Assembly: GCF_050947875.1 (NCBI RefSeq)
Contig: NC_134569.1
Location: 263,325,100-263,389,099 of the forward strand
DNA: 64,000 nucleotides
DNA from: Dermacentor variabilis
Taxonomy: Eukaryota > Arthropoda > Arachnida > Ixodida > Ixodidae
Direction of reading: 5' to 3'
Both the position numbers and the translations under genes were made by a program. Shown one piece after another: positions 44,151-54,753 of this stretch (positions are counted from its first letter, which is position 1; the number at the start of each line of letters is the position of its first letter). The notes under the pieces were generated by a model that worked only from the letters and a program-made list of their open reading frames with translations, ran no database searches and was not told where the DNA came from.

Positions 44151-45525
44151 CTAGCTGCTCGAGTTTACCGAATGTTGTACTGCTTCTTCTAGGCCGATTT
44201 CATAGTGGGAGGTCGCCTTATACTGCTTAAACTTGGTACTAGTGTCATCCTGCTGTTTGATGGTACAGTTAGCGACTCCGCTACGCTCTACATACGGCTT
44301 CATCATATTGCAGTGATATATCCTCCCCTCCTTCCTGCGACCGGGCATTTTCACAGCATAGTTAGTATCTGAAACTTTCTGCAACACTTTAACGGGCCCG
44401 TCCCAGTCAACTTCAAGCTTGTTCTTTCGTGCAGGTTTGAGAAGCATGACCTGGTGTCCTGCGTTAAACGTACGAAGCCTCGCATTCTTGTCGTAATAGA
44501 ATTTGGCGTTCTTTTGAGCTACTCCTATGTTCTTTTTGACTAGTTCTTGGGTTGCGCTTAGCCGTTCCAGCAGATTTAGCACGTATTCAACCACTGTAGG
44601 ACTCTCTCCTCTTTCCTCCCACATCTCTCTTAACATTCTCAGGGGAGAACGGAATGTCCTCCCATACAGTGTCCTCCCATAGTTCTGCTGGTGAGAACCC
44701 TGTAGCCTCATGTGGAACCGTTCGCAAAGCAAACAAAGTTGCCGGCAGACAGTTCTCCCAGTCCTCCTTGTGCTCGTAACAGAGCGCACGCAAAACTCAC
44801 TTAAGCACTGAATGCCACCTGTCTACACTGTTTGACTGAGGGGGATAGAAGGACCTGTGTATTAACTTTACCCCGCACTTTTGCAAGAATGTGGAAGTCA
44901 GTGCGCTGGTGAATACTGACCCTTGATCCGCCTGAATTTCGGCTGGAAACCCAACTCGTGCAAATACTGTCAAAAGCGCGTCTACTACGTCGGTGGAGCA
45001 GAGCTCTTTCAGAGGGAGTGCTTCTGGAAACTTTGTAGCTGGACACAGCATGGTAAACAAGTACCTGTAACCCGATTTTGTTTTTGGTAGAGGCCCTACC
45101 ATGTCTATCACAAGTCGTCTGAAAGGCTCTGTTATTAAGGGCACTACCTTTAGTGGAGCTTCCCATGTCTCTCCTGGTTTACCGGAGCGCAGGCAGGCGT
45201 CGCATGATCTTACAAAGCTTTCTACGTCTTTGAAACAGCCAGGCCAGTAGTATCCCATAAGCAATCTTTCCTTTGATTTGTTTATGCCAATGTGACCGGA
45301 CCACCCATTTCCATGACAGAGACTCAAAAAGTCCTCCCTGTACTTAGTAGGTACGACTAACTGATCTAAAATCTTACCCTTTCGATCTCTGTAGTGCCGA
45401 TACAACAATTCTCCTCTCTTATGTATCATCACGTTGCGCCAAGCAATGCCTTCTTTAGCTGTGTGATGTAATTGAGCTAAACTCTCATCATTCTCTTGCT
45501 CGGCTGCCAGTGACTCTCTGTCCAC
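44151..45525 (-). pseudogene. Gmr1-like integrase, catalytic Glu replaced
   Basis: The frame 45525-44797 contains the HHCC finger (HGNGWSGHIGINKSKERLL ... SCDACLRSG) and the core with RLVIDMVGPLPKTKSGYRY and IQADQGSVFTSAL, supplying both Asp. The third acidic residue, normally Glu in NSVERWH-type motifs, reads NSVDRWHSVLK, an E-to-D change. A frame break at about 44797 leads to ALCYEHKEDWENCLPATLFA and the C-terminal KVLQKVSDTNYAVKMPGRRK. The integrase lies upstream of the RT, opposite to most gypsy elements. Confidence 0.9.
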
Positions 45526-46094
45526 ACGTAGAGCTGATCAAAGTTCTTTGAGGCCGGTGATAATAACAACCCTGCCTCGCTTGCAATTGCGTCAGCTTGC
45601 TTTTCCTGCAGGCTTGAACTTTGACACTTTAGGAATACGCTCTCATTGAGCTGGTCAGCTGGCAGGCTTTGCTCAACTGTTCTTTTTTTGTCCCTCGGGC
45701 CTAGCTCGCATTTGGGTATTGAAGTTATCCCTTTTTCTGCTTCCGCTGGAGCAGCTTGTGCATTTTCAGCTGAAAGCGACGCAATTTTAGGAGCTTGGCC
45801 TTCGGTCAATGCCTGTACTATGGTCTCTCCCACTTTAAGCCCTTTTTCACGCAGTAACCGATTTGAACGATCCGAAAAAATGTAAGGGTACTGTAGTGAC
45901 AAAAATTTGGAAACTGCAGCCTGGGTCACTAGCTCCCCGAATGGTCCACTGGTTTTAACTGTGGCCAATGGCAGACACACGCTGTGTTCTTATACAACCT
46001 GTTTGATCCATGCTACTTCTCCGGTGAAGTCACCTACCGTCACGTAAGACGGATGGACAATGTCCATCGTGGCGGCACTGCCTCTTAGCACCCG
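45526..46094 (-). pseudogene. Gmr1-like protease and linker, damaged
   Basis: The minus strand reads RVLRGSAATMDIVHPSYV, where a catalytic Asp-Ser-Ala is expected; the Asp is Gly here. A TGA at about 46099 and a TAA near 45990 interrupt the frame. Then SVCLPLATVKTSGPFGELVT and YPYIFSDRSNRLL begin a long charged linker. The protease would cut the polyprotein. It appears non-functional. Confidence 0.65.
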
Positions 46095-47976
46095 TCATGG
46101 TTTGCCATTAACTTGCAGGTCGTGAAGATATGGGCTTAAATGTTGTATATTCTCGTCTTTTTCCTCCACGTAGCAGAAAACTACGCTAGGCTTCCCGCAG
46201 TTTATAGCTATATGTCCCAGTTTGTGGCATATATAGCAGCGGATTGGTCTGAAGGATTCGAATTTTCTTTTCTGCTCTTTTGGTACTGTTTCCCCGTTTG
46301 ATTTTTCCTCGCTCTTTTCTGAGGGCTTTTCCTCCACGTCTACAGGCTCCGGTCGTCTAGTCTGGGAACCCTTTTTGAACGGAAATAGTTTCCGCGGTCC
46401 ATTTGGACAGTCCCAATTTCCGTCCTCGGCATTCAACTTTCTACACGTTGCGTACTCTTCGGCTAATTCAGCCTCCCTTTCCACAGTGTTTACATTTCCT
46501 CTGTCTTGCGCCCACAGTTTCACAGCTTGGGGGATGCTTTTGTAAAACTGCTCTAGACACATGCATTCAATGATCATGTCTCTGCTCTCGTACGCTTCCG
46601 CGCTTTTCAGCCACTCCACTAGGTTGGCCTTTAAGAGGAAGCTTTAGCTCGAGTGCTCCTATCTAAATACATGTAAAAGGAGAATTCGTTTTTCTCGGCA
46701 ACCACTGTACCAAATTTGACGAGATTTGTTGCATTTAAAAGACAAACTTAAAATCTAGTGACTGTTGGTTTCGAATTTTCGAGTTAGGTTGTCAATTTAT
46801 TATTAAAGATTGGCAAAAATCGAAAATTTTCAAGAAACGAAACTATCAAGTTTACAACTCTGTCACTCAACCACTAAAAATGATAATACAATTCTGTGAA
46901 TTGCACCTAATAGTACATCTAAAGCGGACAAAATTGATATGTTACACATGAATATAAAAAAATAATCATAGGGAAATACAACTTTTGCAAAACCATTGTA
47001 ACCAACGTAACGAATTCACGTAAGATGTAAAATGACATATTTAATTTGTCCGCTTTGAATGATCTAAAGGGTGCCACTTACAGAACCGCGATATCAGTTC
47101 TTGATGCAGAGCTAGGAATTTGTAAACTTCGTGCTTTTATTTTTTTCAAACGGTCAAATATTTGAAAATTGTTTTAAGAAAATTCAAGCCCTAAATCGAA
47201 ATCCCGCTTCCAATAGTCACTAGAATTCAACTTTCTCTTTCATATGCAACAAATTTCATCAAAATCGGTCCAGCAGTTATCTCATAAAAACGTTTTTGCG
47301 TTTTACATGTATTTGAATAGGCCGCGTCGGAGTTGGGCCCGAGCTAAAGCTTCCTCTTAAGCCGTATGCAAACTCCGGACACCCCTCGCTATCTTTCTTG
47401 CCTGTGCTCCTAAACCTTTGCCGAAAAGCTTCGGCTGAAAGGCGGTATTTCTTCAGGAGACTAGCCTTAACTTTCGCATAATCATATGCATCCTGCGCCC
47501 TGAGTCTGGCGATTACTTCCGCCGCCTCACACGGCAACATAGACAGCAACCGCTGTTACCATGTACTCTGACCAAAGTTCATCTTCTCGCAAGTCCTTTC
47601 AAGATTGCTTAGGAACAAGCCTATGTCAGTCCCGACCTCAAATGGCTTTAATAACCTATCCATGCGGTATGATTCTGCCTCACTTGATCGTCCAGGAGCC
47701 CCTTCACTTCCTTGAGACAACTCCAAACGTTTGCTTTCAACTTCAAGTTGCATTTTTCTTAACTCGCGTTCCTCTCTCTCTCTCTCTGCCTCTTTCTTCT
47801 CTGTCCCGTTCTTCCCTTTCTTTCAGAAGTTCCAATCCCATTTCAATTTCTTCCTCACTGGCCTGTTCGGAAATTAGCTTCAGCAATTCCGATTTTAGCA
47901 TTTCCTTGCGTACATCTAGGCCCAGTTCGTCACCAACAATCAACAATTCGTCTCTCAGCAGTGTCCTTAACTCCAT
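46095..47976 (-). pseudogene. Gmr1-like gag with SCAN-like capsid and zinc knuckle, split by a MITE
   Basis: The frame opens at 47976 with a charged, coiled-coil-like N-terminus (MELRTLLRDELLIVGDEL; a glutamate/arginine-rich run follows). After frame breaks come SLLKKYRLSAEAFRQRFRS and, beyond the MITE, VEWLKSAEAYESRDMIIECM with LEQFYKSIPQAVKLWAQD. This is the SCAN/capsid C-terminal pattern. Next is a KRKFESFRPIRCYICHKLGH zinc knuckle (C-x2-C-x4-H-x4-C). Gag builds the particle and packages RNA. The join across the MITE is clean in frame: FAYGL then KANLVEWL. Confidence 0.85.
46635..47356. mobile_element. 722-bp MITE with TTAA duplication and long inverted ends
   Basis: TTAA is found at 46631-46634 and 47357-47360. 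Inside, the first 17 bases (gaggaagctttagctcg) are mirrored perfectly at the right end. Similarity continues inward for about 150 bases with mismatches (for example atacatgtaaaa on the left and ttttacatgtat on the right). The interior is AT-rich with no transposase. TTAA target use suggests a piggyBac-mobilised non-autonomous element, but its termini differ from the 27658-28620 element. Confidence 0.9.
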
Positions 47977-48177
47977 GATTAGTGCTTTACTGCCTTGGTC
48001 CTGCTCGCTAAATCTACCTAGGAAAACACAACCTAGCTAACACTCAACAATCCAGCTTCTCTACTGTTCTAAACAGAACAACCACAAAATGAAGCCTAGA
48101 TAGTCAAAGCAAGAACCAAGCACTCACCGGAGACACAGCACGACGTCTCAAAGTGCATGCCACCGCTGTCAGCCAGT

Positions 48178-48925
48178 TGCAAGGATTAGGAGCTCAATCC
48201 CACCGTTCGTAACCAGTTGTCAGGATTGGAGCCGGGCATGAATTAGAAGGTAGCTGGCTTATCCACGCTGAGGACGTTGTTTAAGGGAAGGACTGCTTCT
48301 CATCGAGAACGAGGAATATGCGTTTATTTACAGTATCAACATAAGGACGTTGCAGTTCATCAGTCTAGCTTGACTGCGAGAGAAAGTGCACTGAGCAGCC
48401 GCACAACAGCGGTTTATAAACACTCGGTTCTCCCTCGATCCCAAGGTGAGGGAAACGTTCGACCAGTCATCGTAAACTAGTCACCTCTCTGCGCGAGGTT
48501 ACACACACACACTTCCGCACAGGTTCACGGTCCTCAAACGACGTCAGACGGACTTTGTAGAACTCGCGGCTTACGTCAGGATAGGCGCCTTTTATACCCG
48601 AGCTGACCCCCGCAGCGCGGCCGCCAGTTGCCCATTGTCTTGCGTCTTGAACGGCGCGTGGGAAGGTGCCTCGAACTACGTTCCCTCGGGGACTCCCTTG
48701 TTCATAGCAGACCAGATCGGCGGTGGCGGGTTCAAGCACAAAGCCTGCTTCGTCGAACACATCTTGGATCCATCAACGGAGAGACGAGGACGCACGTATT
48801 GATCTCCACACACAGTCGACTTAGTGACGCCATGGGTAGAGGTTTGCGGTGGCGTTCCAGGAAAAGTTCACGCCGCTGTCGCAACTGGCTGGCAAAACTT
48901 GCACCCCAGCGGGCCATCCTTAACA
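48178..48925 (-). repeat. Gmr1-like gypsy 5' LTR
   Basis: This 748-bp partner of 41619-42385 holds the same landmarks (for example cgtaaccagttgtca, cggtttataaacactcggtt, ccagttgcccatt). The right flank actc (48926-48929) completes the target duplication. A tttataaa word near 48413 could be its TATA box, read on the minus strand. Confidence 0.85.
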
Positions 48926-49573
48926 ACTCTCATACCTTCGAAGGCCACCCCCACCGTCGTAGTAGTCTTGATGCGTCTCGCCTCGAGTGCTTTCGGGTTC
49001 TGTTGGTTGACAATCATTGTCTGCAGCTGAGCATCGCTGAAGTCGGCGTCGACCTAGCGAACGACTCCCTTGCATGTGTTTCCGAGGCGGCTAAATAAGC
49101 TGCCACGTCGTACTTGCCTTCCCTCAGGTGTATCTGCTGAACGGACGCGTAGGCACATCCGTTCTTCCTCACCGGCGTAAAAACGACCCGAATTTTCTGA
49201 GCAACGTTGGGGCAGATGATGTCTTTACCCACTTCGTCCGGAGCTAAGGCCGCTGCCATGGCCAAAGCTTGGGCTAGTCGAATCGTACTGAGTTTCTTAA
49301 CGTCTCTTGGTCTAACGATGATGCGTATATGGCCCCGAGGCATTTTGGGGAGTCTTGAGGCGTTCACGGGCTGCTTCATTGCGCTCTGTCACGTGGCCGT
49401 CCGGCGGCCACGTTTCCCGCCATTGTGCGCCTCCGTGCTGGCCGTCGACTTCGGCGTCTCCGGTCGAGCCGTCTTGTTTCTGTCCACTCCTGTGGTATAG
49501 GCGGGAAATTTGCTTCTGCGGCGTCGATCTCGACCCCTTTCACCATCTCAATTTCAGGCATTAGGCCCCACAA
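48926..49573 (-). pseudogene. I-like LINE ORF1, 5' part
   Basis: The minus strand begins MWGLMPEIEMVKGVEIDAAE with an Arg-rich stretch. It shifts frame near 49380, then reads MPRGHIRIIVRPRDVKKLST, AQALAMAAALAPDEVGKDII and VRKNGCAYASVQQIHLREGK. It ends at the gypsy join in VAFEG. The other half is at 41618-40660; with the duplicated actc counted once, the frame passes straight through the join. This is the RNA-binding half of an I-clade ORF1. Confidence 0.75.
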
Positions 49574-49820
49574 CGCCGAGTAGGCCGTGGCTTACCACGG
49601 ACGCCGCGCCGACGCTAGGCTGCGTCCGTTAGGGTGAGCCGACGAACACCTCGGTCGGTAGTTCAAAGTCTCTCAAATCGAAAAGTTCACCTATCGACAA
49701 GAGTCTGGTGTGGGCTGATTCTTTGCTACATACTGCGTCGAATGATGTACAACTTTCCAGGATATGGCAAAAAATTAACCAAAATCATTCGAAAAAGCAG
49801 GAGCCGATGTTCGCGCTGGA

Positions 49821-49838
49821 TGGATGGATGGATATTAT
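49821..49838. repeat. (TGGA)n tail of LINE C
   Basis: A tggatggatggatgga run marks the 3' end of the minus-strand LINE C copy (ATCC repeats in element orientation). The plus copy ends in catccatcc at 35611-35620. Confidence 0.8.
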
Positions 49839-51977
49839 GAGCGTCCCCTTTGGAACAGGGTGGTGGGTTGCGCCACGAAGCTCTTGCTATTATACTGCCA
49901 AATGCCCTACCTAGGTTAAAGAGCGAAAAAAGAAAAATAACACTATAAACTACCACGCCCAAATGTTCTGATCCCCTATTGCGAAGTGTGCCCTTGTACG
50001 TCTCCGTCTTTTGTCGTTTACCTACTTCCACCAATCCTCCAAACGCCTCATACTAATGCCTTTTGCGGACAAGTGTGCTTTACTACTGCTTCCGCTGAAT
50101 TCAAGGGCTTTAAGGAGACCACTGGTGCCTAAATCGCCCGCCCGGTAGACGTCTTCACATTCTAATATAACATGCTCCGTCGTTTCCCTAGCTTTACCGC
50201 AGCAACCACATGCTTCTTCTTCGTTCTTATATCTCGCTTTATAGGTGCGTGTTCTAAGGCATCCCGATCTCGCTTCGAAAAGTAATGAGCGTCCCTTTGA
50301 GTTATCATAAATGATTTCTTTCCTGATTTCGTTTTTTCCTCTTAAGTAGTTACTCATGCCAGGTCTCTTTTCCATTGCCGCCACCCATGAGATTATTTCA
50401 GCCTCTCTGACTTTCCAGCTGACCTTCTTTGTTGCTGTATTGCCCACCCTACAGGCCGCATACTTGCTGGTAAGCTTGCTTCTTCTTTTCCGCCACTGTG
50501 AATCTATGTTTTTCCTGTACAGATACCGGAACACTCTCCCAGCCCATTTACTTTCTTCCATAATCCTCAGCCTTTCTTCATACTCAATTTTACTGCGAGC
50601 TTCTCTCACTTCAAAACTAGTACAGCCCATATCACCCTGCAAAGCTTCATTTGTAGTCTTCCCGTGAGTGCCCAATGCGAGGCGACCAACTGTCCTTTGG
50701 TTCTCGTAGAGTCCTGATTGTACCCCTGATTTAAAGCAAACAACCGCATGTCCAAAAGTAAGTCCTGGAACCATTACACATTTCCACATACGTAGGAGGA
50801 CTTCGTACCTATTGTATCCCCATAGCGATCTGTGTTCCATTATTGCATTTCTCTTCCCCTTGACTGTTATAGTTTTTTTACTGTTTGCATACATCTATTG
50901 CCTTCGTTTATCCATATACCAAGGTATTTATATTCTGCTACCTGAGGTATTTCTTCGCCTTGTATCTCCACTGTCTGTTTACTGCTTTCATTGTATACCA
51001 TAACACCTGATTTTCTAACACTAAATTTCAAACTTTAGCTGTTGCCTTCCTGTCCACAAATATTAGCCAGACGTTGCAAGCCATTTTGCTTGTTAGCTAG
51101 AAACACAATGTCGTCCGCATAAAATAACCCTGGGTGTTGCTGCTCTACTTCTGTACTCGACTTTTTCTATGAGAGATTAAACCAGCTATTACTTGCATCT
51201 GGCGCCCTCTCCATCCTCAGCATGTACGTCATAAACAGCAGCGGCGATAAAGGGCACCCCTGCCTCAGTCCGCTTCCCATTCAACGGAAACGATATTTTT
51301 TAGGCAAAACTGTCTCACAAGCCTTCCCCTTCCAGAATATTCCACAAATATTGCGGTCTACATTGTCGTAAGCTCCTGTAATGTTTAAAAAGGCCACATA
51401 CAACGGTCTGTTTTCTGCTTTTGATATTTCAATACACTGAGTAAGAACAAACAAGTTATCGTCCAGACGCCTACCTATTCTCAAGCCATTCTGAAGCTCT
51501 CCCAAAATGCCATTCTCTGCCCATGCTTGAACCTTCAATTTGATTGCCTGCATTGCTAGCCTGTCTATTACCGGTGTAATGGCCAACGGTCTATACGAGT
51601 GAATTCTGTCTTTCTCCCACTTACCTTTATAAATTATATTGATTCTACTTTGTCGCCAACTGTCTGGTATTCGTCTATCTTTTAAAGTTATTCCACTGCT
51701 TTCACCAGAGCTTCCTTAGTTTTTGGTCCTACTACATTTATCAGCCTAACGGGAACCTCGTCTAGCCCTGTGGCTGTGCGCTTAGAAATTTTCTCTTTCG
51801 TTTTCTTCCAGTTTAAATTTGACAGCACCGGCTCCTTTTGCACTTGGAACTCTTTCATGCTCTTATTTTCCTCAAATACAACCTCGTCATTGCCTTGGTA
51901 ACATTCGGCTGTTACTTTTCGGATGTAATTTATTGCCGCTTCTCCTTCCAGTCTGTTTTCATCTTCGTCTAGGATAC
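49839..51977 (-). mobile_element. Non-LTR LINE C, minus-strand copy
   Basis: Minus-strand frames give EAAINYIRKVTAECYQGND, the pre-RT PVRLINVVGPKTKEALVKA, then AWAENGILGELQNGLRIGRR and VAFLNITGAYDNVDRN. From 50894 a 290-codon intact frame runs to 50022 with LGTHGKTTNEALQGDMG, YLYRKNIDSQWRKRRSK, and the zinc-type motif CGCCGKARETTEHVILEC. The 5' end is cut at 51977 by the T1 LTR. The YADD region lies in the gap between 51280 and 50900 and is in broken frames. It is a better-preserved reference for the copy next to the THAP exon. Confidence 0.82.
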
Positions 51978-52397
51978 TGTCACGTGGTAGTGACGTTAAA
52001 GAACACAGTAGCAATACCGTGAAAGACAAAACTAACTTTTATTGGGCGAACCTGTGGCCACAAAAACAGGCTACACTTATAGCACAACGATAGCGGCGAA
52101 CATGGCCAGCGATCGTAGGAAATCTGATGAGCGGGTCAAGCGCGTCGGCTTTGATACACCTGTCGTCGAATGTTCCAGGGCAATCGCTGGAACCCGCGTG
52201 CCTTCAACAAAGTTCCACATTATTCACGTCGCGCACAGATGCAATCAGATTACACAAGTTGCGGTGAAAGACAGTGCACGGAACCATCGATAACATTCCA
52301 GAAACTTCTACATGCAGGCGCGTCCTGCGCTGTGCGATAACATTTGTTAGGCGGCGAGAAGTGGTCGCCTGATAAAGATAAAGAAGCGCACGTGTCA
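51978..52397 (-). repeat. T1 gypsy 3' LTR (minus copy)
   Basis: This 420-bp LTR is the same family as 29890-30306, with ends TG...CA and a minus-strand polypurine tract (aagaggggggtaa) at 52398-52410. It cuts the LINE C 5' region, so T1 is younger than that LINE copy. Confidence 0.92.
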
Positions 52398-52658
52398 TTA
52401 CCCCCCTCTTAAAAAGCATCGGCCCGATGCTACAGATATATGAGAGCGAAACACAAAAGGGCATTTATTAAAGAAAAGTAACAAAACAACGAAAAGAAGC
52501 AAAGTCCAAAGGTCGGTTACGCGAAGTCCCAAAGTTCATTAGCGCTGGTGGTATGGCTTGAGTCGCAAAACGTGGACTATTTCAGGTCGTGAGCGGCGCC
52601 GCTGTGATAGCGATATCCCGTCTGGCACGACCAGTGCGCCATTACGTCGGATGATCTT

Positions 52659-54341
52659 CTACGGTCCGACATAGCGAAGCAAAAGCTTCTCGCTCAGTCC
52701 TCGTCGGCGTATAGGGGTCCAAATCCAAACACGGTCACCGGGCTGGTACTCGACGAAGCGTCGTCGGAAGTTGTAGTGTCGGCTTTCGGTACGCTGCTGG
52801 CTCTTGATCCGTAGGCGGGCGAGTTGTCGAGCTTCTTCGGCGCGCTGGAGAAAGATCGCGACGTCAAGATTCTGTTCGTCGGTGACGTGTGGCAGCATGG
52901 CGCCGAGCATCGTCGTCGGGTTCCTGCTGTAAGCCAGCTTAAACGGCGTGATCTGTGTTGTTTCTTGCACCGCCGTGTTGTAAGCAAAGCTTACGTACGG
53001 CAGGACCGCGTCCCACGTCTTGTGCTCGACGTCGACGTACATTCATGCATGTCGGCGAGGGTCTTCTTCAGGCGCTCCGTGATATAATTCGTCTGCGCGT
53101 GGTAGGCAGTTGTTCTCCTGTGGTTTGTATGGCTGTACTGCAGAATGGCTTGGGTGAGCTCTGCTGTAAACGCTGTTACTCTGTCGGTGATGAGCATTTC
53201 TGGGTACCATGTTGCAGCAGAATGTTCTCGACGAAAACATTCGCCACTTCGGCTGCGCTGCCTTTCGGTAGAGCTTTAGTTTCAGCGAAGCGGGTGAGAT
53301 AGTCCGTCGCCACGACGTTCCACTTATTTCCGGATGTTGACGTCGGAAATGGTCCCAACAAGTCCATTCCGATCTGCTGAAAAGGTCGACAAGGAGGCTT
53401 GATTGGCTGTAGTAATCCTGCTGGCCTTGTCGGTGGTGTCTTGCGTCGCTGACAATCTCGGCATGTCTTGACGTAATGGGCGACGTCGGCGGTCAGACGC
53501 GGCCAATAATCCCTTTCCTGTATCCTCGACAGCGTTCGCTAGAATCCGAGGTGCCAGCAGTAGCATCGTCATGTAGGGCGTACAGTATTTCTGGACGCAG
53601 CGCTGACGGAACACCAAGAAGGTAGCTGGCGCGGACTGGTGAGAAGTTATTCTTTACGAGCAGGTTGTTTTGTAAAGTGAACGAAGACAAACCGCGCTTA
53701 AATGCCCTAGTGACAAAGTCTGTGTTCCCTTCCAAATACTCGACAAGGCCTTTTAGCTCCGGGTCTGCTGGTTGCTGTTTAGTGAAGTCTCCTGCACGTA
53801 TTATTCCGAGGAAGGCGTCGTCATCCTCGTCGTCTTCCGGCGGGGGATCGATGGGGACGTGTGATAGGCAGTCGTCGTCAGAGTATTTTCGTCCGGACTT
53901 GTAGATTACCGTGACGTCATATTCTTGCAGTCTGACGCTCCACCTCGCCAGCCGTCCTGAAGGATCCTTTTAGTAAGCTAGCCAAAACAAAGCGTGATGG
54001 TCGTTGACGACTTTGAATGGCCTGCCATATAGGTAAGGGCGGAATTTTGCTGTAGCCCAAATGATGGCAAGGCATTCCTTTTCAGTCGTAGAATAATTGC
54101 CTTCCGCTTCTGACAGCAACCGGCTAGCATAAAACATCATCCGGTCATGTCCGCCTTTCTTCTGGATTAGGACAGCACCGAGGCCTAGGCTAGTGGCGTC
54201 TGTGTGAATTTCGGTGTCCGCGTCTTCGTCGAAATGTGCAAGTATCGGCGGTGACTGCATGCGTCGTTTTAGTTCTTGAAATGCGTCGGCCTGCGGCGTT
54301 TGCCATTTGAACTCGACATCAGATTTGGTTAGATGCGTTAG
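52659..54341 (-). pseudogene. T1 gypsy pol (RNase H, linker, integrase), broken
   Basis: On the minus strand RNase H reads THLTKSDVEFKWQTPQADAF, IHTDATSLGLGAVLIQKKGG and [16 protein letters not shown]. The linker is PIDPPPEDDEDDDAFLGI. The integrase is split over frames: MDLLGPFPTSTSGNKWN, LITDRVTAFTAELTQAIL and the Glu in ITERLKKTLADM. The C-terminal part is FEYQPGDRVW-like followed by LLRYVGP at 52659. Stops and shifts abound. The same order is seen in the plus copy. Confidence 0.85.
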
Positions 54342-54493
54342 AGACAGGCCACCATTGGAATATGAACCTGGCAACGTTTAACGGTAGAACGTTATCTAGT
54401 GAGGCGAGTCTAGCAGTGCTATTGGAGGAAATATAGGGCAGTAAATGGGGTATTATAGGCCTCAATGAAGTTAGGAGGCCAAAAGAAGCATAT
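54342..54493 (+). mobile_element. RTE element, 5' end (left of the T2 insertion)
   Basis: The text gaacctggcaacgtttaacg, gttatctagtgaggcgagtc and aaaagaagcatat matches the RTE 5' region at 59928-60055. It begins right after gttag and is cut at 54493 by the T2 LTR. Confidence 0.85.
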
Positions 54494-54663
54494 TGTCGCA
54501 GCCTAGTAGAATACGGGAAAGCCGGCGTAGAGGACGTATGGAAGCACTTTATCAGAGCAGTCAATGCGACGTCGTTGTCGTCTCTGTTTTTCCACTCGCG
54601 CGCGGCTTCAGCTTCGTTCTCATCGCCTGGCACATACCCGCGACGACCATATAGGATGTGGCA
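54494..54663 (-). repeat. T2 gypsy 3' LTR
   Basis: This 170-bp LTR begins TGTCGCAGCC and ends GTGGCA. The partner is 59707-59876, with about a dozen differences by eye. The flank atat (54490-54493) matches 59877-59880. Confidence 0.93.
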
Positions 54664-54682
54664 TTTGCCCCCCCCCCCCCCG
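54664..54682 (-). other. T2 polypurine tract, expanded
   Basis: On the minus strand a run of about 14 G followed by caaa lies directly upstream of the 3' LTR. The length of the G run is unusual and may vary between copies or reflect assembly slippage. Confidence 0.75.
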
Positions 54683-54753
54683 CCTTGAAGAAAGAGGCAT
54701 CGTCCCGATGCACCAACGTCCGAAGGCTGTGCATAGACGGTGCAAAGTTGAGG

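Larger units (their letters stand above)
41619..48925 (-). mobile_element. Gmr1-like Ty3/gypsy element with integrase upstream of RT
   Basis: The minus strand reads LTR, SCAN-like gag with a zinc knuckle, protease region, integrase, RT, RNase H, LTR. The integrase-first pol order is that of copia, but the RT is gypsy-type. This combination defines the Gmr1 clade, from whose capsid the vertebrate SCAN domain is thought to derive. A 4-bp target duplication (actc) lies inside the I-like LINE ORF1. A MITE sits in gag (46635-47356). Confidence 0.9.
36875..49698 (-). mobile_element. I-like LINE, near full length, split by a Gmr1-like gypsy
   Basis: Removing the insertion at 41619-48925 leaves about 5.5 kb in the order ORF1 (three zinc knuckles), AP endonuclease, RT and RNase H, which is the I-clade layout. 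The 3' end carries gactgactgactg. The word aagagtct is found on both sides (36867-36874 and 49699-49706) and may be its target duplication. The insertion join falls inside ORF1 with duplicated actc. Confidence 0.85.
51978..54341 (-). mobile_element. T1 gypsy, minus copy, 3' part (LTR, integrase, RNase H)
   Basis: This is the 3' LTR followed by integrase and RNase H, ending where the RTE element enters. The upstream RT remnant is at 62755-63044, across the RTE. The target word gttag stands at both sides of the RTE (54337-54341 and 62755-62759). Confidence 0.9.
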
